DNA from: Pedobacter sp. Leaf194
GTDB taxonomy: Bacteria; Bacteroidota; Bacteroidia; Sphingobacteriales; Sphingobacteriaceae
Reading direction: 5' to 3'
DNA length: 64,000 bases
NCBI RefSeq assembly: GCF_001423945.1
Contig: NZ_LMPU01000001.1
Location: forward strand, 394,373-458,372
In this document: piece after piece, positions 10,283 through 18,200 of the stretch
Layout of the letters: each line of letters opens with the position of its first letter
Numbering within the stretch: the stretch's first letter is position 1
Translations under genes and position numbers: made by a program
Notes under the pieces: generated by a model
Database searches by the model: none
The model's input: the letters and a program-made list of their open reading frames with translations, nothing else
What the model was told of the DNA's origin: nothing

Positions 10283-10392
10283 TGCAAAATTCGTAAGTTT
10301 ACTGTAAAATATAACACAAGCTTTTTCGTTTGATAAATATATTCCGCAAAAATATTAACTTACCAAAAATCTTAAATTACTTACCTTTAAGA

Positions 10393-11580
10393 ATGAACTT
10401 CAAGTACATCGGTAAACTTGCTTTCTCGGCGCTGTCTTTTGCTTTGGTTTTTGGAAAAGCAAACGGACAGGCTACTATTTCTGGTACCCAAACCAATGGT
10501 AGTGAATCTAATAATGTTGTTACTGCAGTTCCTTTTTTATTAATAACCCCAGATGCAAGGGCAGGTGCCATGGGCGATGCAGGTGTTGCGGTACCTGGAG
10601 ATGTTAATTCTGCGAGCATTAATCCGGCAAAGCTTGCTTTTTTGGATAAGCCTTACGGTTTTGCAATTTCTTACAGTCCCTGGCTAAAAAGTCTCGTTCC
10701 AGATATTAACCTCGCTTATTTAGGCGGTTTTTATAAACTCGATGATAGAAACACGATTGGTGCATCGCTGAGGTATTTTTCTTTAGGACAAATTCAGTTG
10801 ACAGATATCAATCAACAAGATTTGGGCATTTCAAACCCGAATGAGCTTGCCTTGGATGTTACTTTTGCCCGGAACTTTGGTAAGGAGTTCTCATTAGGTA
10901 GTTCGTTACGATATATTTATTCCAATCTTGCTTCCGGCCAATTCTCATCAACCGGACAAGTTCGTGGCGGTAATGCGCTTGCAGTAGATGTTGCTGGTTT
11001 ATATAAAACATCGACCACGCTTTTTGCGAAAAATGCTGTTCTTTCTGCTGGTGCAAATATTTCAAATATTGGCACGAAGATGAGTTACTCTGATGGCGGA
11101 CAAAGTTATTTTCTGCCAACAAACTTCAAACTCGGTGGAGCTGGTACAATTTCAATTGATGATTTTAATACATTTACTTTCGCCGTAGATTTTAACAAAT
11201 TGCTTGTCCCAACACAACCAATTTACGATTCGAACAACAATATTGTGAGTGGTAAAGATCCAAACCGCTCAGTTCCTGCGGCGATTTTTGGTTCGTTTTC
11301 TGATGCACCCGGAGGTTTTAGCGAGGAGCTGAAAGAGGTTGGCATCTCTACAGGGTTCGAATATTGGTACAATCAGCAGTTTGCCATTCGCGGGGGTTAT
11401 AATTATCAAAGTCCACAAAAAGGCGACAGCCGTTACTTTACATTGGGGGCGGGTTTAAAATACAATGTTTTTAATATTGATTTTGCCTACCTTATCGCAA
11501 ATGCGCAAAGCAGTCCGCTGGCAAATACTCTACGTTTCAGCCTTTTATTTAACTTCGGTGATAAAAAAGGACTAAAATAA
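10393..11580 (+). CDS. porV: Type IX secretion outer-membrane protein PorV (LptO) family
   Basis: A 395-residue FadL-like beta-barrel protein. The ATG at 10393 gives a clean signal peptide (MNFKYIGKLAFSALSFALVF ending near GQA). An in-frame TTG at 10330 would bury it. Conserved PorV features are visible: AVPFLLITPDARAGAMGDAG, then SINPAKLAF, SYSPWLKSLVPDINLAYLG and FGKEFSLGSSLRYIYSN, with a C-terminal strand LRFSLLFNFG. PorV shuttles T9SS cargo from the translocon to the attachment complex on the cell surface and works with PorU. No porU is in the window. Proximity to the GldJ-type gene recalls the gldJ/porU/porV neighbourhood of gliding Flavobacteria, here separated by the AsmA-like gene. 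Confidence 0.85.
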   Translation: MNFKYIGKLAFSALSFALVFGKANGQATISGTQTNGSESNNVVTAVPFLLITPDARAGAMGDAGVAVPGDVNSASINPAKLAFLDKPYGFAISYSPWLKSLVPDINLAYLGGFYKLDDRNTIGASLRYFSLGQIQLTDINQQDLGISNPNELALDVTFARNFGKEFSLGSSLRYIYSNLASGQFSSTGQVRGGNALAVDVAGLYKTSTTLFAKNAVLSAGANISNIGTKMSYSDGGQSYFLPTNFKLGGAGTISIDDFNTFTFAVDFNKLLVPTQPIYDSNNNIVSGKDPNRSVPAAIFGSFSDAPGGFSEELKEVGISTGFEYWYNQQFAIRGGYNYQSPQKGDSRYFTLGAGLKYNVFNIDFAYLIANAQSSPLANTLRFSLLFNFGDKKGLK

Positions 11581-11635
11581 AGGTCGAACCAGATTATTTT
11601 GGCAATTTCGTGCCAATACCTTTACATTTAATTTT

Positions 11636-12115
11636 ATGAAAATAAGAGTAGGTTTTGGATTTGACGTCCATCAGTTAAAAGACCAGCATCCATTTGTTGT
11701 GGGTGGTGTTACTTTAGAATACCATAAAGGCGCTTTCGGCCATTCAGATGCAGATGTTTTGTTGCATGCCATTTGCGACGCACTTTTAGGTGCGGCGAAT
11801 CTACGCGATATTGGTTTCCATTTTAAAAATACAGACGATAGGTGGAAGGGAATAAGTAGTGTAATTTTACTGAAAGAAACGGTTAAATTGCTAACCGCAA
11901 AAGGGTGGCAGGTAGGCAACATTGATGCAATGCTTTGTTTAGAGGCACCAAAAATAAACCCTCATATTCCCGCAATGCAGGCCAACATTGCGGAAGCCAT
12001 TGGAATATCTGTCGAAGAAATATCAATTAAAGCAACAACGAACGAAATGATGGGTTTCGTGGGTAGAGAGGAAGGTGTGGTTGCATACGCAGTTTGTTTA
12101 ATTGAGCGTATTTAA
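11636..12115 (+). CDS. ispF: 2-C-methyl-D-erythritol 2,4-cyclodiphosphate synthase
   Basis: A 159-residue enzyme of the non-mevalonate isoprenoid pathway that cyclises CDP-methylerythritol phosphate to MEcPP with release of CMP. The zinc ligands D10 and H12 lie in GFDVHQL. The GHSDADVLLHAICDALLGAA signature and DIGFHF follow, with a C-terminal ATTNEMMGFVGREEG block. Length is standard for the homotrimeric family. A TACATTTA sequence just before the ATG resembles a Bacteroidota -7 box but would give a very short leader. The gene is monocistronic and converges on the large GT2 fusion gene. Confidence 0.96.
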   Translation: MKIRVGFGFDVHQLKDQHPFVVGGVTLEYHKGAFGHSDADVLLHAICDALLGAANLRDIGFHFKNTDDRWKGISSVILLKETVKLLTAKGWQVGNIDAMLCLEAPKINPHIPAMQANIAEAIGISVEEISIKATTNEMMGFVGREEGVVAYAVCLIERI

Positions 12116-12165
12116 GGTTTTCAGATAAATTAAAGCCCGGCGATTTTCATCCACCGGGACGAAGA

Positions 12166-15100
12166 TTATACTGTGGCTTCTTTTACGTTGCCTGTTCTTT
12201 TGAGTGTTCCCCAGGTTTCGAGTTCTCCTTTTATCGCCTTGCGAAATGAGCGGAACAAAACCAAATACATCAGTTGCCTCCAAAAAAAACGTTGTGGAAA
12301 GATGTACAGCAGGTTTTTAAATTTTTCCTTTTCCATCTTAAACGCGATTGCGGCAAAAATCATGTCTACAAAGATAAAAATCAGGTAGTAGAACAGAACC
12401 TGGCCAAAACCATTGTGTAAGCTCAAGATTCCAGAAAAGCCTGTTAATGTTAGGTTGTTAATGGCGCTTAATGAAAACAATCCGCTTATCAGCGATATCA
12501 ACATAAATAGATCGGCTAAAGGCGAAAATAGAGGTAAAATGATCTGATAAATCAGAATATTTGGCATCCCAACCATACCGAAATAACCATATTTTTTGTT
12601 TAATAACGTCTTTCGGTTTTTCCAGAAACTTTGCATAACACCAAAACTCCAGCGAAACCGTTGTTTCAAAAGCATATTTACCGTTTCGGGTGCTTCGGTG
12701 TAAGCAATCGCGGTATCACAGTTTTTTACTTTATAGCCCGCTTTTAAAATACGCATGGTAAGGTCGCAATCTTCTGCAAGTGTATCGATGGTGAAGGCGC
12801 CAACTTCCAGCACAACATGTTTACGGAAAGCACCAATTGCACCAGGCACAACCGTAATGGTATTCAGCAAATCAAATGCCCGCCGATCCATATTTTGAGC
12901 GGTAATGTACTCTATAGATTGCCATTTTGTAATGATGTTATATGCGTTTCCAACCTTAACCGTACCTGCAACAGCAGCAATTTTTGGACTATAAAAGTAA
13001 CGCATAAGTTCGGTTACCGCATCAGTTTTTAGCTGTGTATCTGCATCTATACAGATGATAAACTCTGCACTCGCTTTGGTAATACCAAAATTAAGTGCTG
13101 AAGCTTTTCCTCCATTTTCTTTACGGTAAACTTTAACTTGCGGATGATTTCCAAAATGCTGATGAATAATTTCAAAAGTTTTGTCTTTCGAGCCGTCATC
13201 AACAAAAATCAATTCGAAATTTGGATAAGTTGTTTTTAGCAGGCTATTTATGGTTTGTACAGCAGTTATCTCTTCATTATATGCCGGAATTATTATACTT
13301 ACTTTTTCAAAAGGATTTTCTATTAATTTATAAGCATTGCGCCTGGCTCTCTTGCGTTGTCTGACGGCTAAATAGGCGATAAAAATCGTTCTTAAAATGG
13401 CCAAAACAATTGCGACGCTAAAGATTATGTTCAATATTAGGTTCCCGTAGTAGAAAAAGTTGATAAAAAGATAGTCGCCAGAACCGAGAAACCCGCTATT
13501 TGCGTTTGATTTTACGGCGGGCATCAATTCAGATCGCTTTTTGCCCATCAAATCGCCGACAGTAGTAAATTTATAACCTTTTTGTTTAAAATATTTTATA
13601 ATCCTTGGTAAGGCAGCAACTGTTGCTTCGCGGTTTCCTCCCGCATCGTGCAACAAAATAATGTTACCATTTTCCTGCTGTTTAACAACTTCATTAAAAA
13701 TCTGGTCGGCAGTTTTGCCAGGTTCCCAGTCTTCCGGATCTATAGATTCACCTATATTAATGTAATTTTCTTTTCTGCTTTGTGCTACCGGTAATATCTC
13801 TGCTGTGTTTTCAGGTTCGGCATCGGCATTAAATGGCGCACGGAATAAAATTGTACTGTGCCCGGTAACCGCCTCAATTAACCTGCGTGTTGCATTTAGT
13901 TCGAACTTAACACGCCTTGGCCCAACAGATGACATATCCGGGTGGAAAAAAGTATGGTTTCCAATTTCATAACCTTCATCAAACTGCTGTTTTAAAAGTC
14001 CGATATTCTTCTCCGCCATAATACCGACAACGAAAAAACAGCCTGGAACATTTTCCTTTTTTAAGATGCTTAAAACCTGAGGTGTATAAACCGGATCGGG
14101 ACCATCATCAAAAGTAAGGGCAATCTTTTTATCAGCCTCACCAAATCTTTTTATAACATACTGCGTTGGTAAGCGCATGTACTGCTGATTTGCGATTGTA
14201 AAATCATCTTTGTTTAGCGTAAACCTAACAGCTCCAGGGTTCGGCGTAGAAACCAGATCCAAAATCTCGCCATCGCCAATGTAAGCAACGCCACCTATAG
14301 TTAGCGGAGAAATTTTGCGTAAGTCTATTGGTTTTTTCTTTAATGAATCCAAACTCAAATCGCGGGAAATAAACTGCCATAATCTCTTATCTTCTGAACC
14401 TAAGCGCCAAAGTGCAATGCCCGCGATGTCCCAATCATCAGCCTTCCTTATTAAATTAAAGTACGTAGAAGCATCTGTAAAATAAACTTTATGGCCAATT
14501 CCGCTGCCGTCTTTATAGCTGAAATTTAGGTTTGCAGATATAGGATCGAAATTTATTCTACTTTGATAATTTACAGCCACCGTCATGGCGTCTTCATAAG
14601 TGACCGGTTTACCAACACTTCCTTTTGGCCAATCGTAACCATAACAGGCCAAGGCTAAAATAACCTTATTGGCATCCATTTTACTGCAAATATCGTCGAG
14701 CTTTTCCTCTACCCATTCCTGGTTGGAAATATCCCCGGCATTACTATCTTCAGTATGCTGATCGTAAGCCATCAACACAATATAATCATTGTAATGCTGT
14801 AAAATTTCAGCGCTGTAATCATCATTTTCAGGGGAGATATCTTGCGAAACGATCAATTTCTCTGCATGAAACTGAGTGTATAGATTTTTCATGAAAGCGT
14901 TAAAGCCATCCCTGTTTTCTAAGTTTAATTCCTCAAAATCTATATTAATGCCTTTATAACCATATTTTTTGGTGATGCTGATTAGGTTATAAATCAGCTT
15001 CTGCTGTGCTGGCATGTCGTTCAAAAGTCGTCTCACGGCAGCCCCGTCCCAATGATCCTTATTGTAGTTTGAAACCACTGCAAGCGCCGACTTTTTGGCG

Positions 15101-15570
15101 CCATTAATTACCCTCAAAGCAGCGGTATCGGCTTTATCCACAATTGAATCACCATTTAAGAAAAAAGATTCTGTAGCCACGACGTCAAGATGACCAATAT
15201 TTCTTTTCAGATCGGGAAGTGATTTAGCAACTGTACCAGCCCAACTAACATAGAAAGCCATGTTAATCCTTTTATTATCACCATGCCTCGACAAAATTCT
15301 TCGTTCGCGATCTTGCTTTATCTTCTGTAATGTTGATTTTTCGATAGAAAAGTTTTTGTATTGCTGTGATTTTTTTAACTTTTCAAGTTGCTTCTGGGTT
15401 AGCGGTCCATTCGTATTTAAGTAAGGTAGATTCGGAGATTGAACCGAAGATAGGGTAAAGGCAACGCAAATAATTGCGATTACGAATGCTAAAAAAAAAG
15501 TGCGGCTAACCCAGGTAAAGGCATGCCAACGTTTCTTTGTTTCAGTTTGAAATATTTGTTTTCCGGACAT
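12166..15570 (-). CDS. GH18-like / NodB deacetylase / GT2 three-domain membrane enzyme
   Basis: A single 1134-residue protein with three enzyme modules. After an N-terminal membrane anchor (about 22-43) comes a glycoside hydrolase 18-type domain (about 100-410) with GYKGINIDFEELN, the D-x-E active-site strand. A NodB polysaccharide deacetylase domain (about 470-680) follows, with TFDDGP at 486-491, NHTFFHPDMS, FRAPF and ILLHDAGG. A membrane segment (about 705-735) leads to a processive family 2 glycosyltransferase (about 750-990) with VDDGSKDKT, the DAD triplet at 842-844, AEDCD and the QRFRW motif at 970-974. Further helices end the protein. It probably makes, deacetylates and cuts or binds a beta-linked amino-sugar polymer, like the Pga/Ica systems. 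The polymer itself is not identified. Confidence 0.9.
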   Translation of the reverse strand: MSGKQIFQTETKKRWHAFTWVSRTFFLAFVIAIICVAFTLSSVQSPNLPYLNTNGPLTQKQLEKLKKSQQYKNFSIEKSTLQKIKQDRERRILSRHGDNKRINMAFYVSWAGTVAKSLPDLKRNIGHLDVVATESFFLNGDSIVDKADTAALRVINGAKKSALAVVSNYNKDHWDGAAVRRLLNDMPAQQKLIYNLISITKKYGYKGINIDFEELNLENRDGFNAFMKNLYTQFHAEKLIVSQDISPENDDYSAEILQHYNDYIVLMAYDQHTEDSNAGDISNQEWVEEKLDDICSKMDANKVILALACYGYDWPKGSVGKPVTYEDAMTVAVNYQSRINFDPISANLNFSYKDGSGIGHKVYFTDASTYFNLIRKADDWDIAGIALWRLGSEDKRLWQFISRDLSLDSLKKKPIDLRKISPLTIGGVAYIGDGEILDLVSTPNPGAVRFTLNKDDFTIANQQYMRLPTQYVIKRFGEADKKIALTFDDGPDPVYTPQVLSILKKENVPGCFFVVGIMAEKNIGLLKQQFDEGYEIGNHTFFHPDMSSVGPRRVKFELNATRRLIEAVTGHSTILFRAPFNADAEPENTAEILPVAQSRKENYINIGESIDPEDWEPGKTADQIFNEVVKQQENGNIILLHDAGGNREATVAALPRIIKYFKQKGYKFTTVGDLMGKKRSELMPAVKSNANSGFLGSGDYLFINFFYYGNLILNIIFSVAIVLAILRTIFIAYLAVRQRKRARRNAYKLIENPFEKVSIIIPAYNEEITAVQTINSLLKTTYPNFELIFVDDGSKDKTFEIIHQHFGNHPQVKVYRKENGGKASALNFGITKASAEFIICIDADTQLKTDAVTELMRYFYSPKIAAVAGTVKVGNAYNIITKWQSIEYITAQNMDRRAFDLLNTITVVPGAIGAFRKHVVLEVGAFTIDTLAEDCDLTMRILKAGYKVKNCDTAIAYTEAPETVNMLLKQRFRWSFGVMQSFWKNRKTLLNKKYGYFGMVGMPNILIYQIILPLFSPLADLFMLISLISGLFSLSAINNLTLTGFSGILSLHNGFGQVLFYYLIFIFVDMIFAAIAFKMEKEKFKNLLYIFPQRFFWRQLMYLVLFRSFRKAIKGELETWGTLKRTGNVKEATV

Positions 15571-15696
15571 TTTTCTGGTCTGATTTATTTAACAAATGTG
15601 ATGAAACAATGTGAAGATTGTATGAAATTGTTGGTCGGGTGTAAAGCGGCTGCGATGTGGAATGAGTGGCGTTATGAAATTAAAAATACACAAAAA

Positions 15697-15725
15697 AGCC
15701 GGCATTTCTCTCAAATATGCCAGCT
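15697..15725 (-). terminator. Intrinsic terminator after the pirin gene
   Basis: Read on the minus strand, a 9-bp stem with one mismatch (AGCTGGCAT and ATGCCGGCT) is followed by TTTTTTGTG. It lies between the pirin stop and the promoter side of the GT2 fusion gene. Confidence 0.6.
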
Positions 15726-15749
15726 CAAAATATAAATTATAAACCTGTT

Positions 15750-16628
15750 TTATTCTTCTAAATACCCGAATTTGCCTTGATTATAATCCGATAAAGCCTC
15801 TGCTATTTCTTCTTCAGTATTCATTAAAAACGGGCCATACTGGCTAATCGGCTCATCAATGGGTTCGCCGCTTAATATTAAAATTACAGTTTTCCCTAAC
15901 GCTTCAATAGTAATTTCTGTTCCCTCATTGCTGAAATGGACAAAATTATCGGTGCTTGCAGTAGTTTTTCCGTTAATTTTTACAGCGCCTTCAATAACCA
16001 TAAAACCTGTATTGTAGTTAGCCGGGAAACTGAAACTCGCCTTCCCACCTTCATTCAACCTGGCATTATACAACTCAATAGGGGTAAATGTTGTTGCGTT
16101 ACCTTGAATGCCTTTATAAGTGCCCGCAATTATTTCGATTTTGCCGCCATTTTCAGGCAGTGTAAAAGCGGCCATATCAGCTTGTTTAACAGCCTGATAT
16201 TTTGGTCTGGTCATTTTAAATTCTGCCGGCAAATTAACCCAAAGCTGCACCATTTGGAATGGCCCGCCTTGTAGGCTGTAGGCCTCTTCATGATATTCCT
16301 TGTGCAAAATTCCACTGGCAGCTGTCATCCATTGCACGTCGCCGGGGTAAATAACGCCACTGTTACCCGAGCTGTCGTGATGCGCAACCGCACCATGATA
16401 AGCAATGGTTACGGTTTCAAAACCTCTATGCGGATGGACACCCACGCCTCGAGGCTCCTTTCTTGCTGAAAATTCGATTTTAGAGCCGTAATCCATCAGA
16501 AAAAACGGACTCATATCTATTTTATAGCCACTTGGAAAAAAATTATGTACCCTGAAACCATCGCCAACCATATGTGGTGCCGGGGCTTTTAGTACATCTG
16601 CTACTTCTTTGATTTTTATTTCCATCAT
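15750..16628 (-). CDS. Pirin family bicupin protein
   Basis: A 292-residue bicupin. The N-terminal cupin has the metal site H65-P-H67 within GVHPHRGFETVT, and H109/E111 in MTAASGILHKEYHEE. The order DSSGNSGVIYPGDVQWMTA is diagnostic for pirins. The C-terminal cupin lacks an obvious metal set, as in the family. Pirins bind iron, and some show quercetin 2,3-dioxygenase activity or act as redox-sensitive co-regulators; the role here is unknown. The protein begins with two Met codons (16628 and 16625), either of which could be used. YceI lies just upstream on the same strand, but a hairpin separates them. Confidence 0.9.
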   Translation of the reverse strand: MMEIKIKEVADVLKAPAPHMVGDGFRVHNFFPSGYKIDMSPFFLMDYGSKIEFSARKEPRGVGVHPHRGFETVTIAYHGAVAHHDSSGNSGVIYPGDVQWMTAASGILHKEYHEEAYSLQGGPFQMVQLWVNLPAEFKMTRPKYQAVKQADMAAFTLPENGGKIEIIAGTYKGIQGNATTFTPIELYNARLNEGGKASFSFPANYNTGFMVIEGAVKINGKTTASTDNFVHFSNEGTEITIEALGKTVILILSGEPIDEPISQYGPFLMNTEEEIAEALSDYNQGKFGYLEE

Positions 16629-16650
16629 ACCTCCATGGAAAATTTAAGTT

Positions 16651-16671
16651 CAGCCTGCAAACTGCAGGCTG
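16651..16671 (-). terminator. Hairpin downstream of yceI
   Basis: A perfect 9-bp stem (CAGCCTGCA at 16651-16659, TGCAGGCTG at 16663-16671) with a 3-base loop lies between the YceI stop and the pirin start. The following minus-strand sequence is only moderately T-rich, so termination may be partial. Confidence 0.5.
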
Positions 16672-16687
16672 TATATTTAGATCGTAA

Positions 16688-17218
16688 TTAAGCTTGCTTC
16701 ACAAATTGTAGCTCGCCTAAAATGCGTACTTCTTCACTCACCATAACGCCACCAGTTTCAAGAGCTGCATTCCAGGTTAAACCGAAATCTGAACGGTTAA
16801 TTTTTCCACTCAAAGTAAAGCCAGCTTTTGTATTTCCCCATGGATCTGTAGCTATACCACCAAATTCAGCAGTTAACTTTACAGGTTTAGTTTCGCCTTT
16901 GATGCTTAAATCGCCTTTAACCAGGTAATCGCTGCCATCTTTTTCTATTGATGTAGATTTGAATTCAATGTGTGCAAAATTTTCAGCGTCAAAAAAATCA
17001 CCACTTTTTAAATGATTATCGCGGTCTGTGTTTCCGGTGTCAATCGAACTGATATCACCTTTAAACGAAATTTCGCCGTTTTCAAACTCATCACCTTCAG
17101 ATGTTAAATCTGCCGTGAAAGATTTTAAACTACCAGTTACAGTAGTAATCATTAAATGTTTTACTTTAAATTGTAATTCGCTGTGGGTTGGATCTAAAGT
17201 CCATTTTGTAGTTGCCAT
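16688..17218 (-). CDS. YceI family lipid-binding protein
   Basis: A 176-residue lipocalin-like YceI domain protein starting MATTKWTLDPTHSELQFKVKH, with the conserved GEISFKGDISSIDTGN and RDNHLKSGDFFDAENF blocks and a C-terminal EEVRILGELQF strand. YceI proteins bind polyisoprenoids or amphiphiles. Many are periplasmic, but this one has no signal peptide, so it is probably cytoplasmic as in many Bacteroidota. A TACATTTG -7 motif lies 36 bases upstream. Exact ligand unknown. Confidence 0.92.
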   Translation of the reverse strand: MATTKWTLDPTHSELQFKVKHLMITTVTGSLKSFTADLTSEGDEFENGEISFKGDISSIDTGNTDRDNHLKSGDFFDAENFAHIEFKSTSIEKDGSDYLVKGDLSIKGETKPVKLTAEFGGIATDPWGNTKAGFTLSGKINRSDFGLTWNAALETGGVMVSEEVRILGELQFVKQA

Positions 17219-17253
17219 ATCTTTTTGTTTTTGAATTGTTATTATTTACAACA

Positions 17254-17261
17254 CAAATGTA
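17254..17261 (-). promoter_or_regulatory. Putative -7 promoter element (TACATTTG) of yceI
   Basis: Minus-strand TACATTTG matches the Bacteroidota TAnnTTTG consensus 36 bases before the yceI start codon. The -33 element is weak (TTTC about 18 bases upstream). Confidence 0.45.
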
Positions 17262-17385
17262 CAGCAAGCAGTTTAGCTAGAAATTGATGTATGATAAGTA
17301 AATCAACGAATTACAGGTTGATTTCGGTGAACAAAAGAATTTTTCAGTTGGTCATTCAACAAGTGCAAATTTGCCTTTCGAATGC

Positions 17386-17976
17386 TTATGATGGCCTGAA
17401 ATGTTTATTGGCTAACTCTTTTCTCACCCGGCTCAGCGATTCTGGTGTTATACCAAGGTATGAAGCTATCATCCATTGTGGAACCCGGAGCGTTAAGTTT
17501 GGATATAGTTTTATAAAATCGAGGTAACGTTCTTCTGCAGTTGCACTTAACAACATGTTAATCCTTTTTTGCATAAAACGGATAGAATTATTCAATAATC
17601 TGGTGTGCATAGGTTGCAAGCAAGGAACTTTTATGGCCGCCTGTTCCATAAAATCATTCGGCATTATCACAACTTCGGTTGCCTCAATAGCATCGATAAA
17701 AAACACAGAAGGCTCGTTGTTCATGTTATTCCTATCGGAGATTAACCAGTTTTCGGGGGCAAACTGAAGAATGTGCTCTTTTCCTTTTGAATCTATTGAA
17801 TAGGCACGCAGCAAACCCTTGCAAACAAAGAAGCCGTGCTTGCTAATGTCGCCGGTATATTGAATTATTTCGTTCTTATCAAACTTTTTTATTTTTAAAC
17901 CCTCAGAAATACTGTCGAATTGCTCATCAGTTATTTGGATTTTTTCCTTAAGATAATTTTTAAACTGATCAGTCAT
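17386..17976 (-). CDS. Crp/Fnr family transcriptional regulator
   Basis: A 196-residue regulator with an N-terminal cyclic-nucleotide-binding-like beta-roll (about 20-110, with FFVCKGLLRAYSID and LQFAPENWLISD) and a short C-terminal helix-turn-helix (about 150-190, MIASYLGITPESLSRVRKEL). It lacks the cysteine set of FNR and a clear cAMP phosphate-binding cassette, so the effector is unknown; many Bacteroidota members of this group respond to redox or stress. It lies 12 bases downstream of the small Cys-rich membrane protein gene on the same strand and is probably co-transcribed with it. Confidence 0.88.
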   Translation of the reverse strand: MTDQFKNYLKEKIQITDEQFDSISEGLKIKKFDKNEIIQYTGDISKHGFFVCKGLLRAYSIDSKGKEHILQFAPENWLISDRNNMNNEPSVFFIDAIEATEVVIMPNDFMEQAAIKVPCLQPMHTRLLNNSIRFMQKRINMLLSATAEERYLDFIKLYPNLTLRVPQWMIASYLGITPESLSRVRKELANKHFRPS

Positions 17977-17988
17977 AAACGGCGGAAG

Positions 17989-18147
17989 TTACTTTTTCGC
18001 AGGCTTAATGTCAGAAAAATCTACGCCACATTTGCAATTTCCACCACATCCGTCTTTTTTAACCTGTAAAGATTTGTAAACCAAACGGCCAACATACACC
18101 AATGCAACCGCAAAAAGTACAAAAACTAAAATCGTTTGAGTATTCAT
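17989..18147 (-). CDS. Small FeoB-associated-type Cys-rich membrane protein
   Basis: A 52-residue gene. The product has one N-terminal transmembrane helix (about residues 5-24, ILVFVLFAVALVYVGRLVY) followed by a short cytoplasmic tail with C-G-G-N-C-K-C (Cys34, Cys38, Cys40) and a basic C-terminus. This matches the small Cys-rich membrane proteins often found beside FeoB and Fe-S systems, though no feoB lies in the window. The cysteines could bind iron or another metal. TATATTTG five bases before the ATG suggests a promoter and a nearly leaderless mRNA. The following Crp/Fnr gene, 12 bases away, suggests a metal- or redox-linked pair. Confidence 0.8.
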   Translation of the reverse strand: MNTQTILVFVLFAVALVYVGRLVYKSLQVKKDGCGGNCKCGVDFSDIKPAKK

Positions 18148-18151
18148 AGAA

Positions 18152-18159
18152 CAAATATA
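18152..18159 (-). promoter_or_regulatory. Putative -7 element (TATATTTG) for the Cys-rich protein/Crp operon
   Basis: A minus-strand TAnnTTTG match ending five bases before the start codon. No convincing -33 element was seen. Confidence 0.4.
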
Positions 18160-18200
18160 ACCCGATTTTGGTATTTAGAACTCAGGTTAATGTAAAAAGG

